Below, one piece after another: positions 35,719 through 44,172 of a DNA stretch of 64,000 nucleotides. The position numbers were made by a program, and so were the translations under genes. Positions within the stretch are counted from its first letter, which is position 1. Each line of letters begins with the position of its first letter. This DNA is from an uncultured Chitinophagaceae bacterium. GTDB taxonomy: Bacteria > Bacteroidota > Bacteroidia > Chitinophagales > Chitinophagaceae. The stretch covers positions 62,001 through 126,000 of the forward strand of contig CALGAP010000010.1 in assembly GCA_937958995.1 (NCBI GenBank), read 5' to 3'. Under the pieces are notes generated by a model. The model had not been told where the DNA came from. It did not search any database and worked only from the letters and a program-made list of their open reading frames with translations.

Positions 35719-36783
35719 TTAATCTGTATTTCTGCTCAGCACCCGCTGAAAGCGCTTCACATCTGCCTCAGAATGAATAGGAGTGCGATGTATGATGTGC
35801 TGCACTAACTGGTTGGCGAAAAATGGCGCAAGGGAGCAGCCCTTGGTGCCCATGCCGTTGAATATGCCCACGGAATTATATTGGGGATGAAAACCAACAA
35901 AGGGTCTTCGCTCCAGGGTGGCAGGCCGCACAGCAGCGCGGTGGTCTATAATTGTAAATGGAAGCTTTAGCCAGCTTTTCAACAAAGCTTTGGCTTTTTC
36001 ACGAAAGGCAGCTGTGGGCTGGTCATTCTCAAAATCCCATTCATAAGTAGAGCCAACCCAGAAAACATCCTGCTGCCACGGTGCGAGTATCATGCCTTGT
36101 TTAAAAATATTTCCAGTAGGAAGACCAGGAGCATTGATCAATAACATTTCACCCTTATTAGGAGCAAAAGGAAGATTTTTAAACCAGGGGTTATTCGCAG
36201 CGTTCACTCCATCGCAAAAAATAATTGCTTTAGCAGTGATGTTGTTATAGGTGATATGGTCTTCTGCAATTTTTAATTCATTCGCTTCAAATGTTTCTTC
36301 CGCCAGCAAACCTTTCGATTTAAGCATAGCCCTGTAAGCCGGTAACAACACAGGAAGATTCACGAGATAACAAGGATGCACTTCGCCAAATCCCAGGTCG
36401 TAATTAAACCAGTCTCTCCACTGGTTTTCATTTTGCGGCAGCACTAAAAATTCCGTATCTTTTCCATAACGCTGTAAAAAAGCCTGCCGCATCTGCGCTG
36501 TAGGAAAAAAATCGATGATGTTTTTTAGTTCAATAGTAGTAACTCCCAATTCTGCGCCCAACGCATCATAAGCGATTTTGGCAAAAGGCATCACTTCATC
36601 GATGATCCAGGTCTTTACTATGCGCCGACCGGTGACAGGGTTGATGATGCCGGCCGCAGTAAGCGAAGCGCTGTTGGGTCGGTAATCGTCGATGACTAAA
36701 AAAGACAGCCCGGCTTTTTGTAAATACCAGCTTAAGAAAGTTCCGCAAATGCCCTGGCCTACTAAGAGATAATCTACCTGCAT
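35719..36783 (-). CDS. FAD-dependent oxidoreductase (D-amino-acid oxidase fold)
   Basis: 354 residues. The dinucleotide-binding motif at the N-terminus is VGQGICGTFLSWYL, a variant of GxGxxG. The protein has the DAO-family layout, with a substrate domain in the middle and a late FNGMGTKGCSLAP segment that binds the flavin. The family oxidises amines such as glycine, sarcosine or D-amino acids; which one cannot be told. It follows the Gfo/Idh/MocA gene by 30 bases on the same strand and is convergent with the macroglobulin gene. Confidence 0.88.
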   Translation of the reverse strand: MQVDYLLVGQGICGTFLSWYLQKAGLSFLVIDDYRPNSASLTAAGIINPVTGRRIVKTWIIDEVMPFAKIAYDALGAELGVTTIELKNIIDFFPTAQMRQAFLQRYGKDTEFLVLPQNENQWRDWFNYDLGFGEVHPCYLVNLPVLLPAYRAMLKSKGLLAEETFEANELKIAEDHITYNNITAKAIIFCDGVNAANNPWFKNLPFAPNKGEMLLINAPGLPTGNIFKQGMILAPWQQDVFWVGSTYEWDFENDQPTAAFREKAKALLKSWLKLPFTIIDHRAAVRPATLERRPFVGFHPQYNSVGIFNGMGTKGCSLAPFFANQLVQHIIHRTPIHSEADVKRFQRVLSRNTD

Positions 36784-36813
36784 TATTTTCCGGAAAGGGG
36801 TTGAATAAAAATA

Positions 36814-37806
36814 TCACGAAGCTCCATCCATTTTTTCTCCTTGTCGCTTTGCAACACCGCGTGGATCGCGCGTGTTGTTTAAAGCGTCTTCGATGGGCGT
36901 TGGCACAGGCTGATTGTTTAAAATAGCCTGCGAAAAAAGATCGCCCTGGATGGTGTATTGATCGGTGATATCGAAGGTGATTTCTTCGCTGCTGTTTTTC
37001 TTATGCAGCCATAAGCGAGTGGCGCGGTCGGAAGGGGCGTTGAAAGGAATTTCAATTTCAATGCGGCCTTCGGTGCCTAAAATGTTTACGCGCTGGTATG
37101 GCGCCAGTTGCGTGCTGCAGGTAAAACTGCCGGTGCCATTACCAAAATCCAGCATGCCGGAACTAATAATATCGGTGCCCAGCACAGGATCGTATTCTAC
37201 TTTACCCAATACTCGCTGCGGTTCTTTTTCATAAATGAAACGCGAGAGCGACACGCAATAGCAACCAATATCCATCATAGCGCCACCACCGGCTTCGGGC
37301 TTGTTGCGGATATTGTTGGGATCGGTATTGTAGTAAGAAAAAAATGATTGGATGGTCCTGAGTTCACCGATCTGCTTTTCACGCACTAATTTTTTTGCAT
37401 GCTGCCATTGGGGGTGAAAGCGGTACATGAATGCTTCCATCAATTTCAAACCGGGCTTGCTGCGCGCATAGTCTGCCAGCTTTTCGGCCTCTGCAGGGTT
37501 CATGGCAATGGGTTTTTCACACAACACATGTTTGCCCGCTTCCAGGCATTTGATGGCCCATTCCACATGCATGTGATTGGGCAGGGGAATATAGATGGCC
37601 TGGATAGTCTTATCGGCCAGCAGTTCTTCATAAGAACCATAAGCAGTGGAAATGCCCAGGCGTTTTGCTTCGGCATGCGCCGATGTTGCATTGCGCGATG
37701 CGATGGCTGCTATCTCGCAAAATTTCCCTTTTTGCATGGCGGGAATCACTTTTTCCCGGGCAATTTTGGCGGTACTGAGAATGCCCCAACGAATTTTCGA
37801 TTGCAT
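36814..37806 (-). CDS. Gfo/Idh/MocA family NAD(P)-dependent oxidoreductase
   Basis: 330 residues. The N-terminal Rossmann fold has the family's variant motif WGILSTAKIAREKVIPAM. The catalytic EKP signature is at CEKPIAMN (about residue 97), and the C-terminal alpha/beta domain has GGGAMMDIGCY. These enzymes oxidise or reduce sugars, inositols or related compounds, or act as trans-1,2-dihydrodiol/xylose dehydrogenases; this sequence resembles the latter group in its SxAKI start. Substrate unknown. A TAACTTCC near-match to the -7 box lies just upstream. Confidence 0.9.
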   Translation of the reverse strand: MQSKIRWGILSTAKIAREKVIPAMQKGKFCEIAAIASRNATSAHAEAKRLGISTAYGSYEELLADKTIQAIYIPLPNHMHVEWAIKCLEAGKHVLCEKPIAMNPAEAEKLADYARSKPGLKLMEAFMYRFHPQWQHAKKLVREKQIGELRTIQSFFSYYNTDPNNIRNKPEAGGGAMMDIGCYCVSLSRFIYEKEPQRVLGKVEYDPVLGTDIISSGMLDFGNGTGSFTCSTQLAPYQRVNILGTEGRIEIEIPFNAPSDRATRLWLHKKNSSEEITFDITDQYTIQGDLFSQAILNNQPVPTPIEDALNNTRDPRGVAKRQGEKMDGAS

Positions 37807-37815
37807 AGGGGGAAG

Positions 37816-39285
37816 TTACGAACTTAACTTCACCGTATTGCTTTTTTCCCGCACCTTGAAAGGGATAGAAACTTCCAGCATGCATCCTTTTCCGGGCGAC
37901 GACACAATGCGGGTGGTGCCATTGTACACCGCCGCACGGTTGGTAATATTGCGCAACCCGATACCGGCAGAGGTGATGCTGGTATCAAAACCATGACCGT
38001 CGTCGGTGATGGTTAGTATAATATGACTGGCAGAAGTTTGCAGTTTCACGACTGCATTGGTGGCATTGGCATGCTTCAGAATATTGTTCACCTGTTCCTG
38101 CACTATCCGATAAAACATCAGCCTGATATTGGTATCTGTCACTTCTTCGGTATAGTCTTGCGTGTCGAGCGTAAGCGTGAGGTTGGTCACCGCGCGCATG
38201 TTCGACAGTAGTTGCGAAAGCGCCTGCACCAGGCTGGTATCTTCCAGCGAGGGCGCCACCAGCTGGTGCGAGAGCCGGCGAATTTCTTCGATGGCCATTG
38301 TTATATGCTTGCAGCTCTTTTCGAGCAGATCGGGCACTTCGTTTTCATCGGCCACTTTCGCAAATTCGATGTACAACTTGGTGGCGGTGAGTATCTGGTT
38401 GATATTATCGTGCAGCTCTTTACCCAGTTCTTCGCGCTCGCGCTCCTGCGCCTGCACGGCCGTTTCGGTAATAAGCTTTTGCTGCATGATGCGCTGCCGC
38501 GCCAGCTCGGTCTCCGCGCGCCGGCGTTCCGTAATATCGTTCGCCAGTATGAGCCGCGCGGGTTTGTCATCATACAACACGTCATGCGCGATGATCTCCA
38601 TGATGATGATATCGCCGTTCTTTTTTCGGTGACGCCACACGCCCGCCTTGTTCAATCCTTCAGGTTCCTTGCGGGCATAAGCCAGGTATTGCGCCACATC
38701 TTCTTCGGGGCGAAGCTCCAGTGCAGTGAGTTGCAGAAACTCCTCGCGCGTGTAACCATAATGTTTGATGGCGGCTTCGTTTACGTCGAGAATTCTGAGT
38801 GTGTTAGGGTCCAGCATCCACATGGGCATGGGGTTGCCCTGGAAGAGATGGCGGTATTTTTTCTCTGAAGCCCGAATCATTTCCTCATTGCGGCGGCGCT
38901 CGGCTTCGAGATTATATTTTGCCATCGCACTTTCGATGGCATTGGGCAATCTTTGCAGCCTGTCTTTGAGAATATAATCCCAGGCGCCTTCCTTCATCAC
39001 ATTTACCGCATATTCTTCCGACACGGTAGCCGTGACCAGGATGAACGGCACATCGATATTTCTCTCTTTCACAATTTTTAGGGCTTCCTGCGAATCGAAG
39101 GAGGGGAGGGAGTGATCGGAAATGATCACATCGGGATGAAAATTTTCCAATGCACTAATAAATTCCTGCCTGGTACTCACCAACATTTTTTCAAACTGTA
39201 ACGATGACTTTCTCAACGCGCGCTCAATCATCTCCGCGTCGGATAACACGTCTTCCAGGTGAAGAATTTTCAATGGTTTGTTCAT
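37816..39285 (-). CDS. receiver-PAS-histidine kinase hybrid
   Basis: 489 residues from the ATG at 39285, which leaves a 10-base gap to the response-regulator gene; twelve upstream codons are open but overlap it. The N-terminal receiver domain (1-125) has Asp57 in ISDHSLP as the phosphoacceptor. A PAS/PAC sensor follows (about 150-270). The kinase core is of the HisKA_3/NarX kind: ELGKELHDNINQ carries the phosphoryl His, and the ATPase domain has DDGHGFD and GIGLRNI. There is no membrane segment, so it is cytosolic. It is the last gene of a three-gene relay and may accept phosphate at its receiver from the upstream kinase while its own kinase phosphorylates a regulator encoded elsewhere. Confidence 0.92.
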   Translation of the reverse strand: MNKPLKILHLEDVLSDAEMIERALRKSSLQFEKMLVSTRQEFISALENFHPDVIISDHSLPSFDSQEALKIVKERNIDVPFILVTATVSEEYAVNVMKEGAWDYILKDRLQRLPNAIESAMAKYNLEAERRRNEEMIRASEKKYRHLFQGNPMPMWMLDPNTLRILDVNEAAIKHYGYTREEFLQLTALELRPEEDVAQYLAYARKEPEGLNKAGVWRHRKKNGDIIIMEIIAHDVLYDDKPARLILANDITERRRAETELARQRIMQQKLITETAVQAQEREREELGKELHDNINQILTATKLYIEFAKVADENEVPDLLEKSCKHITMAIEEIRRLSHQLVAPSLEDTSLVQALSQLLSNMRAVTNLTLTLDTQDYTEEVTDTNIRLMFYRIVQEQVNNILKHANATNAVVKLQTSASHIILTITDDGHGFDTSITSAGIGLRNITNRAAVYNGTTRIVSSPGKGCMLEVSIPFKVREKSNTVKLSS

Positions 39286-39295
39286 AGCAAAGGTT

Positions 39296-39742
39296 TTATT
39301 GATTTGAAAGCGGCACCTCATTGGTCAACAGCCAATAGAGGCCCAGCTCGCTCACGGCCCGGGCAAATCCTTCAAATTCCACGGGCTTAACCACGTAACT
39401 GTTTACTCCAAGCCTGTAACTGGCCACTATGTCCTGTTCTTCTTTCGAAGAAGTCATGATTACTACGGGTATCATGCGCGTGGCCGGGTTGCTCTTTACC
39501 TGTTTCAATACTTCGATGCCGTCAACCTTCGGCATTTTTATATCGAGCAAAATTACTCTCGGTATGTTGCTGATATCTCGTCCCGCAAATTGTTCCTTTC
39601 CAAACAAAAAATTGATCGCCTCTTCGCCGTCTTTCAGGTGTACGAGTTTATTCGCAAGATTAACTTTTTTCAGGGCCCGGATCGTCATTTCTGCATCATA
39701 AATATTGTCTTCAACCAAAAGAATTTCAACTTCCTTAATCAT
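39296..39742 (-). CDS. single-domain response regulator (Rcp1-like)
   Basis: 148 residues consisting of one receiver domain. Phosphoacceptor Asp67 is in LLDIKMPKVDG, the acidic pair is VEDN near residue 10, and the Thr and Lys switch residues are in VIMTSSK and VVKPV. No output domain is attached, as in the Rcp1 type of regulators that work with phytochrome or Cache kinases. The start overlaps the end of the upstream sensor kinase by four bases (ATGA), and the hybrid kinase follows ten bases downstream. It is probably the intermediate phosphocarrier of the relay. Confidence 0.93.
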   Translation of the reverse strand: MIKEVEILLVEDNIYDAEMTIRALKKVNLANKLVHLKDGEEAINFLFGKEQFAGRDISNIPRVILLDIKMPKVDGIEVLKQVKSNPATRMIPVVIMTSSKEEQDIVASYRLGVNSYVVKPVEFEGFARAVSELGLYWLLTNEVPLSNQ

Positions 39743-41559
39743 TCGTCTTTATTTTTTGGTAAACTGATATAAAAAGTAGCGCCCTCGCCGGGAGCAGATT
39801 CAGCCCAGATATCTCCGGCGTGCTTGTTGATGATGCGTTTGGTCAGCGCCAGTCCCACGCCGGTACCTTCAAATGCTTCGGAACTGTGCAATCGCTGAAA
39901 CACGCCAAACAGTTTATGTGCATACTGCATATCAAAACCCACGCCATTGTCTTTTACAAAATACACGTGCTCATTTTCTTTTTCCTTATAGCCAATTTCA
40001 ATGGCGGGTAAAGCTTCGCGCGATGAATATTTCACGGCGTTACTGATCAGGTTCATCCATACCTGCTTGATCATACTCTGGTCGCCCTCGCAGGGAGGCA
40101 GATCGTGAATGCGCACGTTGTATTTTATTTTTCCATTGCTCTCTTGTATTTCGTGCAGGCAGGTTTCAGCCAGTTGCCGCATATTTATTGGCTGATGCGT
40201 TACTTCTTTGCGGCTGATGCGCGAAAAGGTTATCAGGTCATCAATCAGCTGACCCATCATGTGCGCGTTGTTCATAATGGCGTTGAGAATACGGTTGGCT
40301 TCAGCATCCAGTTGCGTGCCGTAATCTTCCTGCAGGATTTGTGCATAGCCGCTAACAGCCCGCAACGGTGCGCGCAGGTCGTGCGACACAGAGTAAGAAA
40401 ACGCTTCGAGTTCTTTATTTACCGCTTCGAGCCGTTCGGTACGATCGGCCACTTTCTTTTCAAGATCGCGGTGGGCGTTCTGAATTTGCACCGACATGGC
40501 ATTGAAAGCGCGGGCCAGTTTTCCCAATTCGTCATAACGATCTACCGGCACGCTGGCCGATAAATTACCCGAGGCAATGGAACTGGCGGCAGAAGTGAGT
40601 TCTTGTAATGGACGCGTGATGTTGCGGCTCATGGTCCAGGCAAACAATATGCTCACGAGCAATACGATTACGCCCGCCCCGATCATCCAGTACAGGAATT
40701 CGCTGGCAGGACTAAGTATTGCCTTCTCGGGAAATTCCACCATCACCATCCAGTTGGTATTGACAATAGGCCTTACGGAAGCGTACATGCGATTACCGTC
40801 GCGCTTATAGGTGACTACATCGGCAGTTTTCGTTTTGTTAAAGGCCGGCAAGGCCACCGGGCTCAACAGGTTGGTCCAGAATTTCCCATCGTTATTGCCG
40901 ATATACAAAGTGGCATCGGAACCGATGATTGCTGATAGTTGCCCAAGTGCTCTCTCCGTTGTGCGAACCGTTCTCCATTGCACTATGTGACCAATAGGTT
41001 TGTTAGCCTTGTCGGTCACCGCAACGATTATGGGGTAATACATCGAATCACCCACCGGAACAATTTTCCCAACGGTGGTAAACTCGGGTTGTGCCGAAGT
41101 GGCGCGCAGTTCCTGTTCTATATTGAGGGATCTGTGCGCATTCGTGCCTGCAACAGACAATATCGGCTGACGGTTGAGATTGATCAGTTCGACGGCCACC
41201 ACGGAGGTATCGGTTTGCAGTTTTATAAGCTGTGCCAGCCCTGAGTCTTTGCTATTGCCATTGGCGTTGTTGAACAAGGTTTTTAAAAACACTTCATTAG
41301 AAGCAGCTGTGCGCATGGTGGCTCTTGCCTGGCGGGCAGACTGCTGAAACATGGTGCTGAGTTGTTCAGACAATGTAAGCAGCCTGCTGGTGCCCGCTTC
41401 CATGGCGGAATTTTTCATGCCGATATACGAAACCCATGTAACGGCAATGATCACCACCAGTAGCAGTGCGCAGATAAGGAGGGTAAGTCTGTGTTGAATT
41501 GAAAGCCGGGGAAAGTGCACCCGGTGTTTCCCTGCTTGTAGCCGGTTTACATCAGTCAT
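39739..41559 (-). CDS. membrane sensor histidine kinase with Cache-type periplasmic domain and HAMP
   Basis: 606 residues from ATG 41559; the longer frame begins in front of the likely promoter. Transmembrane helix 1 is at about 28-50, a ~260-residue periplasmic sensor region of the dCache kind follows, then helix 2 (about 310-332) and a HAMP linker. The HisKA box is YSVSHDLRAPLRAV, and the ATPase domain has N (NLISNAVKY), G1 (DNGVGFD) and G2 (GTGVGLALTKRI). It should sense a small extracellular ligand and phosphorylate the response regulator encoded directly after it. An inverted repeat lies just upstream. Confidence 0.93.
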   Translation of the reverse strand: MTDVNRLQAGKHRVHFPRLSIQHRLTLLICALLLVVIIAVTWVSYIGMKNSAMEAGTSRLLTLSEQLSTMFQQSARQARATMRTAASNEVFLKTLFNNANGNSKDSGLAQLIKLQTDTSVVAVELINLNRQPILSVAGTNAHRSLNIEQELRATSAQPEFTTVGKIVPVGDSMYYPIIVAVTDKANKPIGHIVQWRTVRTTERALGQLSAIIGSDATLYIGNNDGKFWTNLLSPVALPAFNKTKTADVVTYKRDGNRMYASVRPIVNTNWMVMVEFPEKAILSPASEFLYWMIGAGVIVLLVSILFAWTMSRNITRPLQELTSAASSIASGNLSASVPVDRYDELGKLARAFNAMSVQIQNAHRDLEKKVADRTERLEAVNKELEAFSYSVSHDLRAPLRAVSGYAQILQEDYGTQLDAEANRILNAIMNNAHMMGQLIDDLITFSRISRKEVTHQPINMRQLAETCLHEIQESNGKIKYNVRIHDLPPCEGDQSMIKQVWMNLISNAVKYSSREALPAIEIGYKEKENEHVYFVKDNGVGFDMQYAHKLFGVFQRLHSSEAFEGTGVGLALTKRIINKHAGDIWAESAPGEGATFYISLPKNKDE

Positions 41560-41579
41560 AGTTACGAGTTTCGTACAAA

Positions 41580-41612
41580 ACCTGCATGATATCATGATCC
41601 TGAAATGCAGGT
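41580..41612. promoter_or_regulatory. inverted repeat upstream of the sensor kinase operon
   Basis: ACCTGCAT at 41580-41587 and its exact complement ATGCAGGT at 41605-41612 flank an AT-rich core that itself contains GATATC and ATCATGAT palindromes. It lies about 20-50 bases before the kinase ATG, so it could be an operator or a leader hairpin. The remainder of the 242-base gap up to the aminotransferase gene shows nothing else I can name. Confidence 0.35.
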
Positions 41613-41801
41613 ACACTTTGACATCATAATCAGGCCGTTAAACCTTTACCGATTGTCACGTGCTACCAGAGAACATAACCAGGATGTGCCCATACCGGAC
41701 CGGGGAGTGCTTGCTATTCCTGTTTTGATTGCTACTTTAAAGTTAAGTAGAATATATATTAATCGTTGCAATCAGCGCAAACGGTTGCGAGCATTTTGAA
41801 A

Positions 41802-43046
41802 TCATCCAACTTTGGTAATAATACGCTGCGTGTCTCCGGGTTTGTACGAAACTTCTGTCTTGCCGGGATATTCTTCCAAAGCTTTTTCCAGGCAATCCAT
41901 AGCGCTGTTCAGTTCGTCGGTATTCAGCACATAAGCTAGTCTTACTTCGTTCAGACCCAGTCCTTTTGTGCCATAAAAACCGGAAGCCGGCGCCAGCATC
42001 ACCGTTTGATTATTGTATGAGAAAGATTCGAGCAGCCATTGACAAAAATTGTCTGCATTATCTACCGGCAATGCGGCCATAGCGTAAAAGGCACCGCCCG
42101 GATTTGGACAAAAAACGCCGGGTATAGCATTCAGTCTTTTTACCAGTGTATCGCGGCGTCGGCGGTATTCTTCGCGGGTGGCGTCGAAATAATTGTCGGG
42201 AAGATCGATAGCTGCTTCGCCAAGTATCTGCGCAAACGAGGGAGGACTTAGTCTTGCCTGCGCAAATTTCATCGCGGTTTCGATAAGTTTTTTATTGCGC
42301 GTAATAAAAGCTCCCACGCGGCCGCCACAGGCGCTATATCTTTTTGAAATGGTATCCATCAGCACCACATTGTCTTCCACACCGGCCAGGTGCATAGCGC
42401 TGGTGTGTTTGCCTTCATAACAAAACTCGCGGTAGGCTTCGTCGGCGAAGAGATAGAGATTATGTTTGAGAACAATCTGCTTCAATGTTTCCATTTCCTC
42501 GCTGCTGTAGAGATAGCCGGTTGGATTATTGGGATTGCATACCACAATGGCCTTGGTGCGCGGCGTAATGGCTTTTTCAAAATCCTGTATCGGCGGCAGT
42601 GCAAAGCCGGTAGCAATATGCGAGGTAATGGGTTTTACCACAACCCCGGCTGCCACTGCAAAACCATTGTAGTTGGCATAAAACGGTTCGGGAATAATGA
42701 CTTCGTCGCCGGGGTCCAGGCAACTCATAAAGCCAAACAAGATGGCTTCTGAACCGCCGGTAGTGATGATAATTTGTGTATGATCTATTTCGATACCGGC
42801 TTTTTTATAATACTCCACCAGTTTGCGGCGGTAGCTTTCGTTGCCGGCGCTGTGACTGTATTCAAGCACTTTAAAATCCGCGTTGCGCACGGCATCCAAA
42901 GCGGCTTTGGGAGTTTCAATATCCGGTTGTCCAATATTTAAATGGTAAACCTTTATACCTTTTTTCCTGGCTGCCTCAGCATAGGGCACCAATTTACGTA
43001 TCGGAGATGGCGGCATTTGCTCACCGCGCTTTGAGATTGTAAGCAT
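41802..43046 (-). CDS. pyridoxal-phosphate-dependent class I/II aminotransferase
   Basis: 414 residues from ATG 43046 (a TTG two codons earlier is less likely). It has the fold-type I aspartate-aminotransferase layout: LNIGQPDIETP at the N-terminus, CNPNNPTGYLYS with the substrate-binding Asn, FADEAYREFCY with the Asp/Tyr that hold the cofactor, and SKRYSACGGRVG with the Schiff-base lysine. Probably an aspartate- or branched-chain/aromatic-type aminotransferase; the amino donor is not readable. It stands divergent to the AraC gene. A TATATTTG box ends three bases before the ATG. Confidence 0.92.
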   Translation of the reverse strand: MLTISKRGEQMPPSPIRKLVPYAEAARKKGIKVYHLNIGQPDIETPKAALDAVRNADFKVLEYSHSAGNESYRRKLVEYYKKAGIEIDHTQIIITTGGSEAILFGFMSCLDPGDEVIIPEPFYANYNGFAVAAGVVVKPITSHIATGFALPPIQDFEKAITPRTKAIVVCNPNNPTGYLYSSEEMETLKQIVLKHNLYLFADEAYREFCYEGKHTSAMHLAGVEDNVVLMDTISKRYSACGGRVGAFITRNKKLIETAMKFAQARLSPPSFAQILGEAAIDLPDNYFDATREEYRRRRDTLVKRLNAIPGVFCPNPGGAFYAMAALPVDNADNFCQWLLESFSYNNQTVMLAPASGFYGTKGLGLNEVRLAYVLNTDELNSAMDCLEKALEEYPGKTEVSYKPGDTQRIITKVG

Positions 43047-43049
43047 GGG

Positions 43050-43057
43050 CAAATATA
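43050..43057 (-). promoter_or_regulatory. -7 box TATATTTG immediately before the aminotransferase gene
   Basis: On the minus strand TATATTTG fits TAnnTTTG exactly and ends three bases before the ATG. If it is the promoter, the transcript is leaderless or nearly so. A clear -33 element was not found, because the upstream DNA is a GGTTTCGGG-type repeat. Confidence 0.45.
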
Positions 43058-43061
43058 GAAC

Positions 43062-43180
43062 AGTTTCGGGTTTCGGTTTGGAGGTTTCGGGTTGCTCCGC
43101 CGGTGTTGGTTGTCGGGCAGGTGCTGCGTTTTATGGCCGCTGCCTGAGTTTAAGACCCCGAAACCGGAAACTCCCTACCT
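43062..43180. repeat. GGTTTCGGG-rich intergenic repeat
   Basis: This stretch between the aminotransferase and AraC genes carries tandem variants of GTTTCGGGTTTC (43062-43095) and a perfect 9-bp inverted pair, GGTTTCGGG at 43083-43091 and CCCGAAACC at 43157-43165. It resembles the repeat at 14765-14895 in core and ends, so both are probably copies of one dispersed family. Confidence 0.45.
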
Positions 43181-43187
43181 TAGTAGT

Positions 43188-43604
43188 ATGGACCAGCCTC
43201 CCAAAATATACCTCTACCGCCGCATCGTGCTGGCCAAGCTCTTCATTGATGAGCACTATGCGGAGGATATCGACCTGGATGCCATTGCGGGAGAAGCCTC
43301 GTTTTCGAAGTTTCATTTCATCAGGCTGTTTAAGATGGCGTATGGCAAGACGCCGCACCAGTACCTCACCAGGGTGAGGATTGAACAGGCAAAATTGTTA
43401 TTGGAAAAAGGAGAATCCGTGAGTGATGTTTGCTTTGCAGTGGGTTTTGACGGCGTGAGCTCCTTTACCCATCTTTTTAAGCGATTTACCAAAATGACTC
43501 CCTCTGCATACCTGCGACAGCAACAGCAACGAAAAGAAGAAATAGCCGCGGCACCGCTGAAATTCATACCCGGTTGTTTTGCCGCACAAAATGGCTGGAT
43601 CTGA
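43188..43604 (+). CDS. AraC-family transcriptional regulator, DNA-binding domain only
   Basis: 138 residues from the ATG at 43188; the 32 extra codons upstream come from repeat DNA and are unlikely to be translated. It is the C-terminal type double helix-turn-helix (IDLDAIAGEASFSKFHFIRL, then VSDVCFAVGFDGVSSFTHLF, with the FTKMTPSAYL signature) and has no sensor domain. The last 20 residues include one Cys. A regulator of this size probably acts on level alone or with a small partner. The next gene is the broken VOC gene, 66 bases away on the same strand, a frequent pairing in Bacteroidota. Confidence 0.85.
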   Translation: MDQPPKIYLYRRIVLAKLFIDEHYAEDIDLDAIAGEASFSKFHFIRLFKMAYGKTPHQYLTRVRIEQAKLLLEKGESVSDVCFAVGFDGVSSFTHLFKRFTKMTPSAYLRQQQQRKEEIAAAPLKFIPGCFAAQNGWI

Positions 43605-43670
43605 AAATCGCAATTTTCAACAATACTAATTATGGGTTAATGTTCACTTTTGTTATCTAAAATTTCGTTT

Positions 43671-44090
43671 ATGATCACAAGGGTGAACCACTTCAGCATT
43701 TTTGTTCTTGACCAGGACAGTGCTTAAGATTTTTATGTAAACAAACTGGGTTTTAAAGTGCATACCGATGCCAGCATGGGTCCGGGTAAGCGCTGGCTCA
43801 CGGTGACACCTCCCGAACAGCCCGACCTGGAAATCGCCCTCATGGCTATTGATGAAGGCATGATGTTTAAAAAAGATACCGCGGAAAAAATGCGTGAGCT
43901 GGTAAAAGCAGGCACTTTTGGCTATGCGGTTTTTGAATGCAACGACCTGGTGGCAACGTATGAGGAGTTGACGGCAAGAGGTGTAAAATTCAAGAAGCCG
44001 CCCACAAAAGAGTTTTACGGATTTGAAGCATTGTTTGTTGACGATAGTGGCAACTGGTTTTCATTGGGCGAGAAGAAAAAGGAAGATTGA
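43671..44090 (+). pseudogene. VOC family (glyoxalase/bleomycin-resistance fold) gene with nonsense codon 19
   Basis: Translated from ATG 43671 the frame reads MITRVNHFSIFVLDQDSA, then TAA at 43725-43727, then DFYVNKLGFKVHTDASMG and a complete VOC domain up to 44090. Families of this type normally have a Leu or Lys where the stop stands, so a single TTA-to-TAA change would explain it. There is no frameshift. Starting instead at GTG 43758 would give 110 residues but lose the first beta strand and the metal-ligand His of VNHFSIFV. It is therefore most likely a recent pseudogene, or a sequencing error. VOC proteins bind metals and act as glyoxalases, dioxygenases or drug-binding proteins; the substrate is unknown. 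Confidence 0.8.
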
Positions 44091-44120
44091 AGAGGCAAGA
44101 GAGAATTGGGAAGAAAGAAA

Positions 44121-44150
44121 AATCCCCGCAACACTGAGGCCGCAGGGATT
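44121..44150. terminator. bidirectional hairpin terminator between VOC and DUF1573 genes
   Basis: Stem AATCCCCGC (44121-44129) pairs with GCAGGGATT (44142-44150) with one mismatch and a 12-base loop. It is followed on the plus strand by TTTTC and preceded by an A-rich run that gives a T-tract on the minus strand. It fits the end of both convergent units. Confidence 0.7.
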
Positions 44151-44172
44151 TTCGGGTGACACCATATTCAAA

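Noticed and set aside
41563..41575. TACGAGTTTCGTA dyad just before the sensor kinase ATG, similar to the BlaI dyads
   Set aside because: The centre is two bases shorter than in the BlaI operators and only one copy is present; ACGA/TCGT combinations are common, so a BlaI site is not supported.
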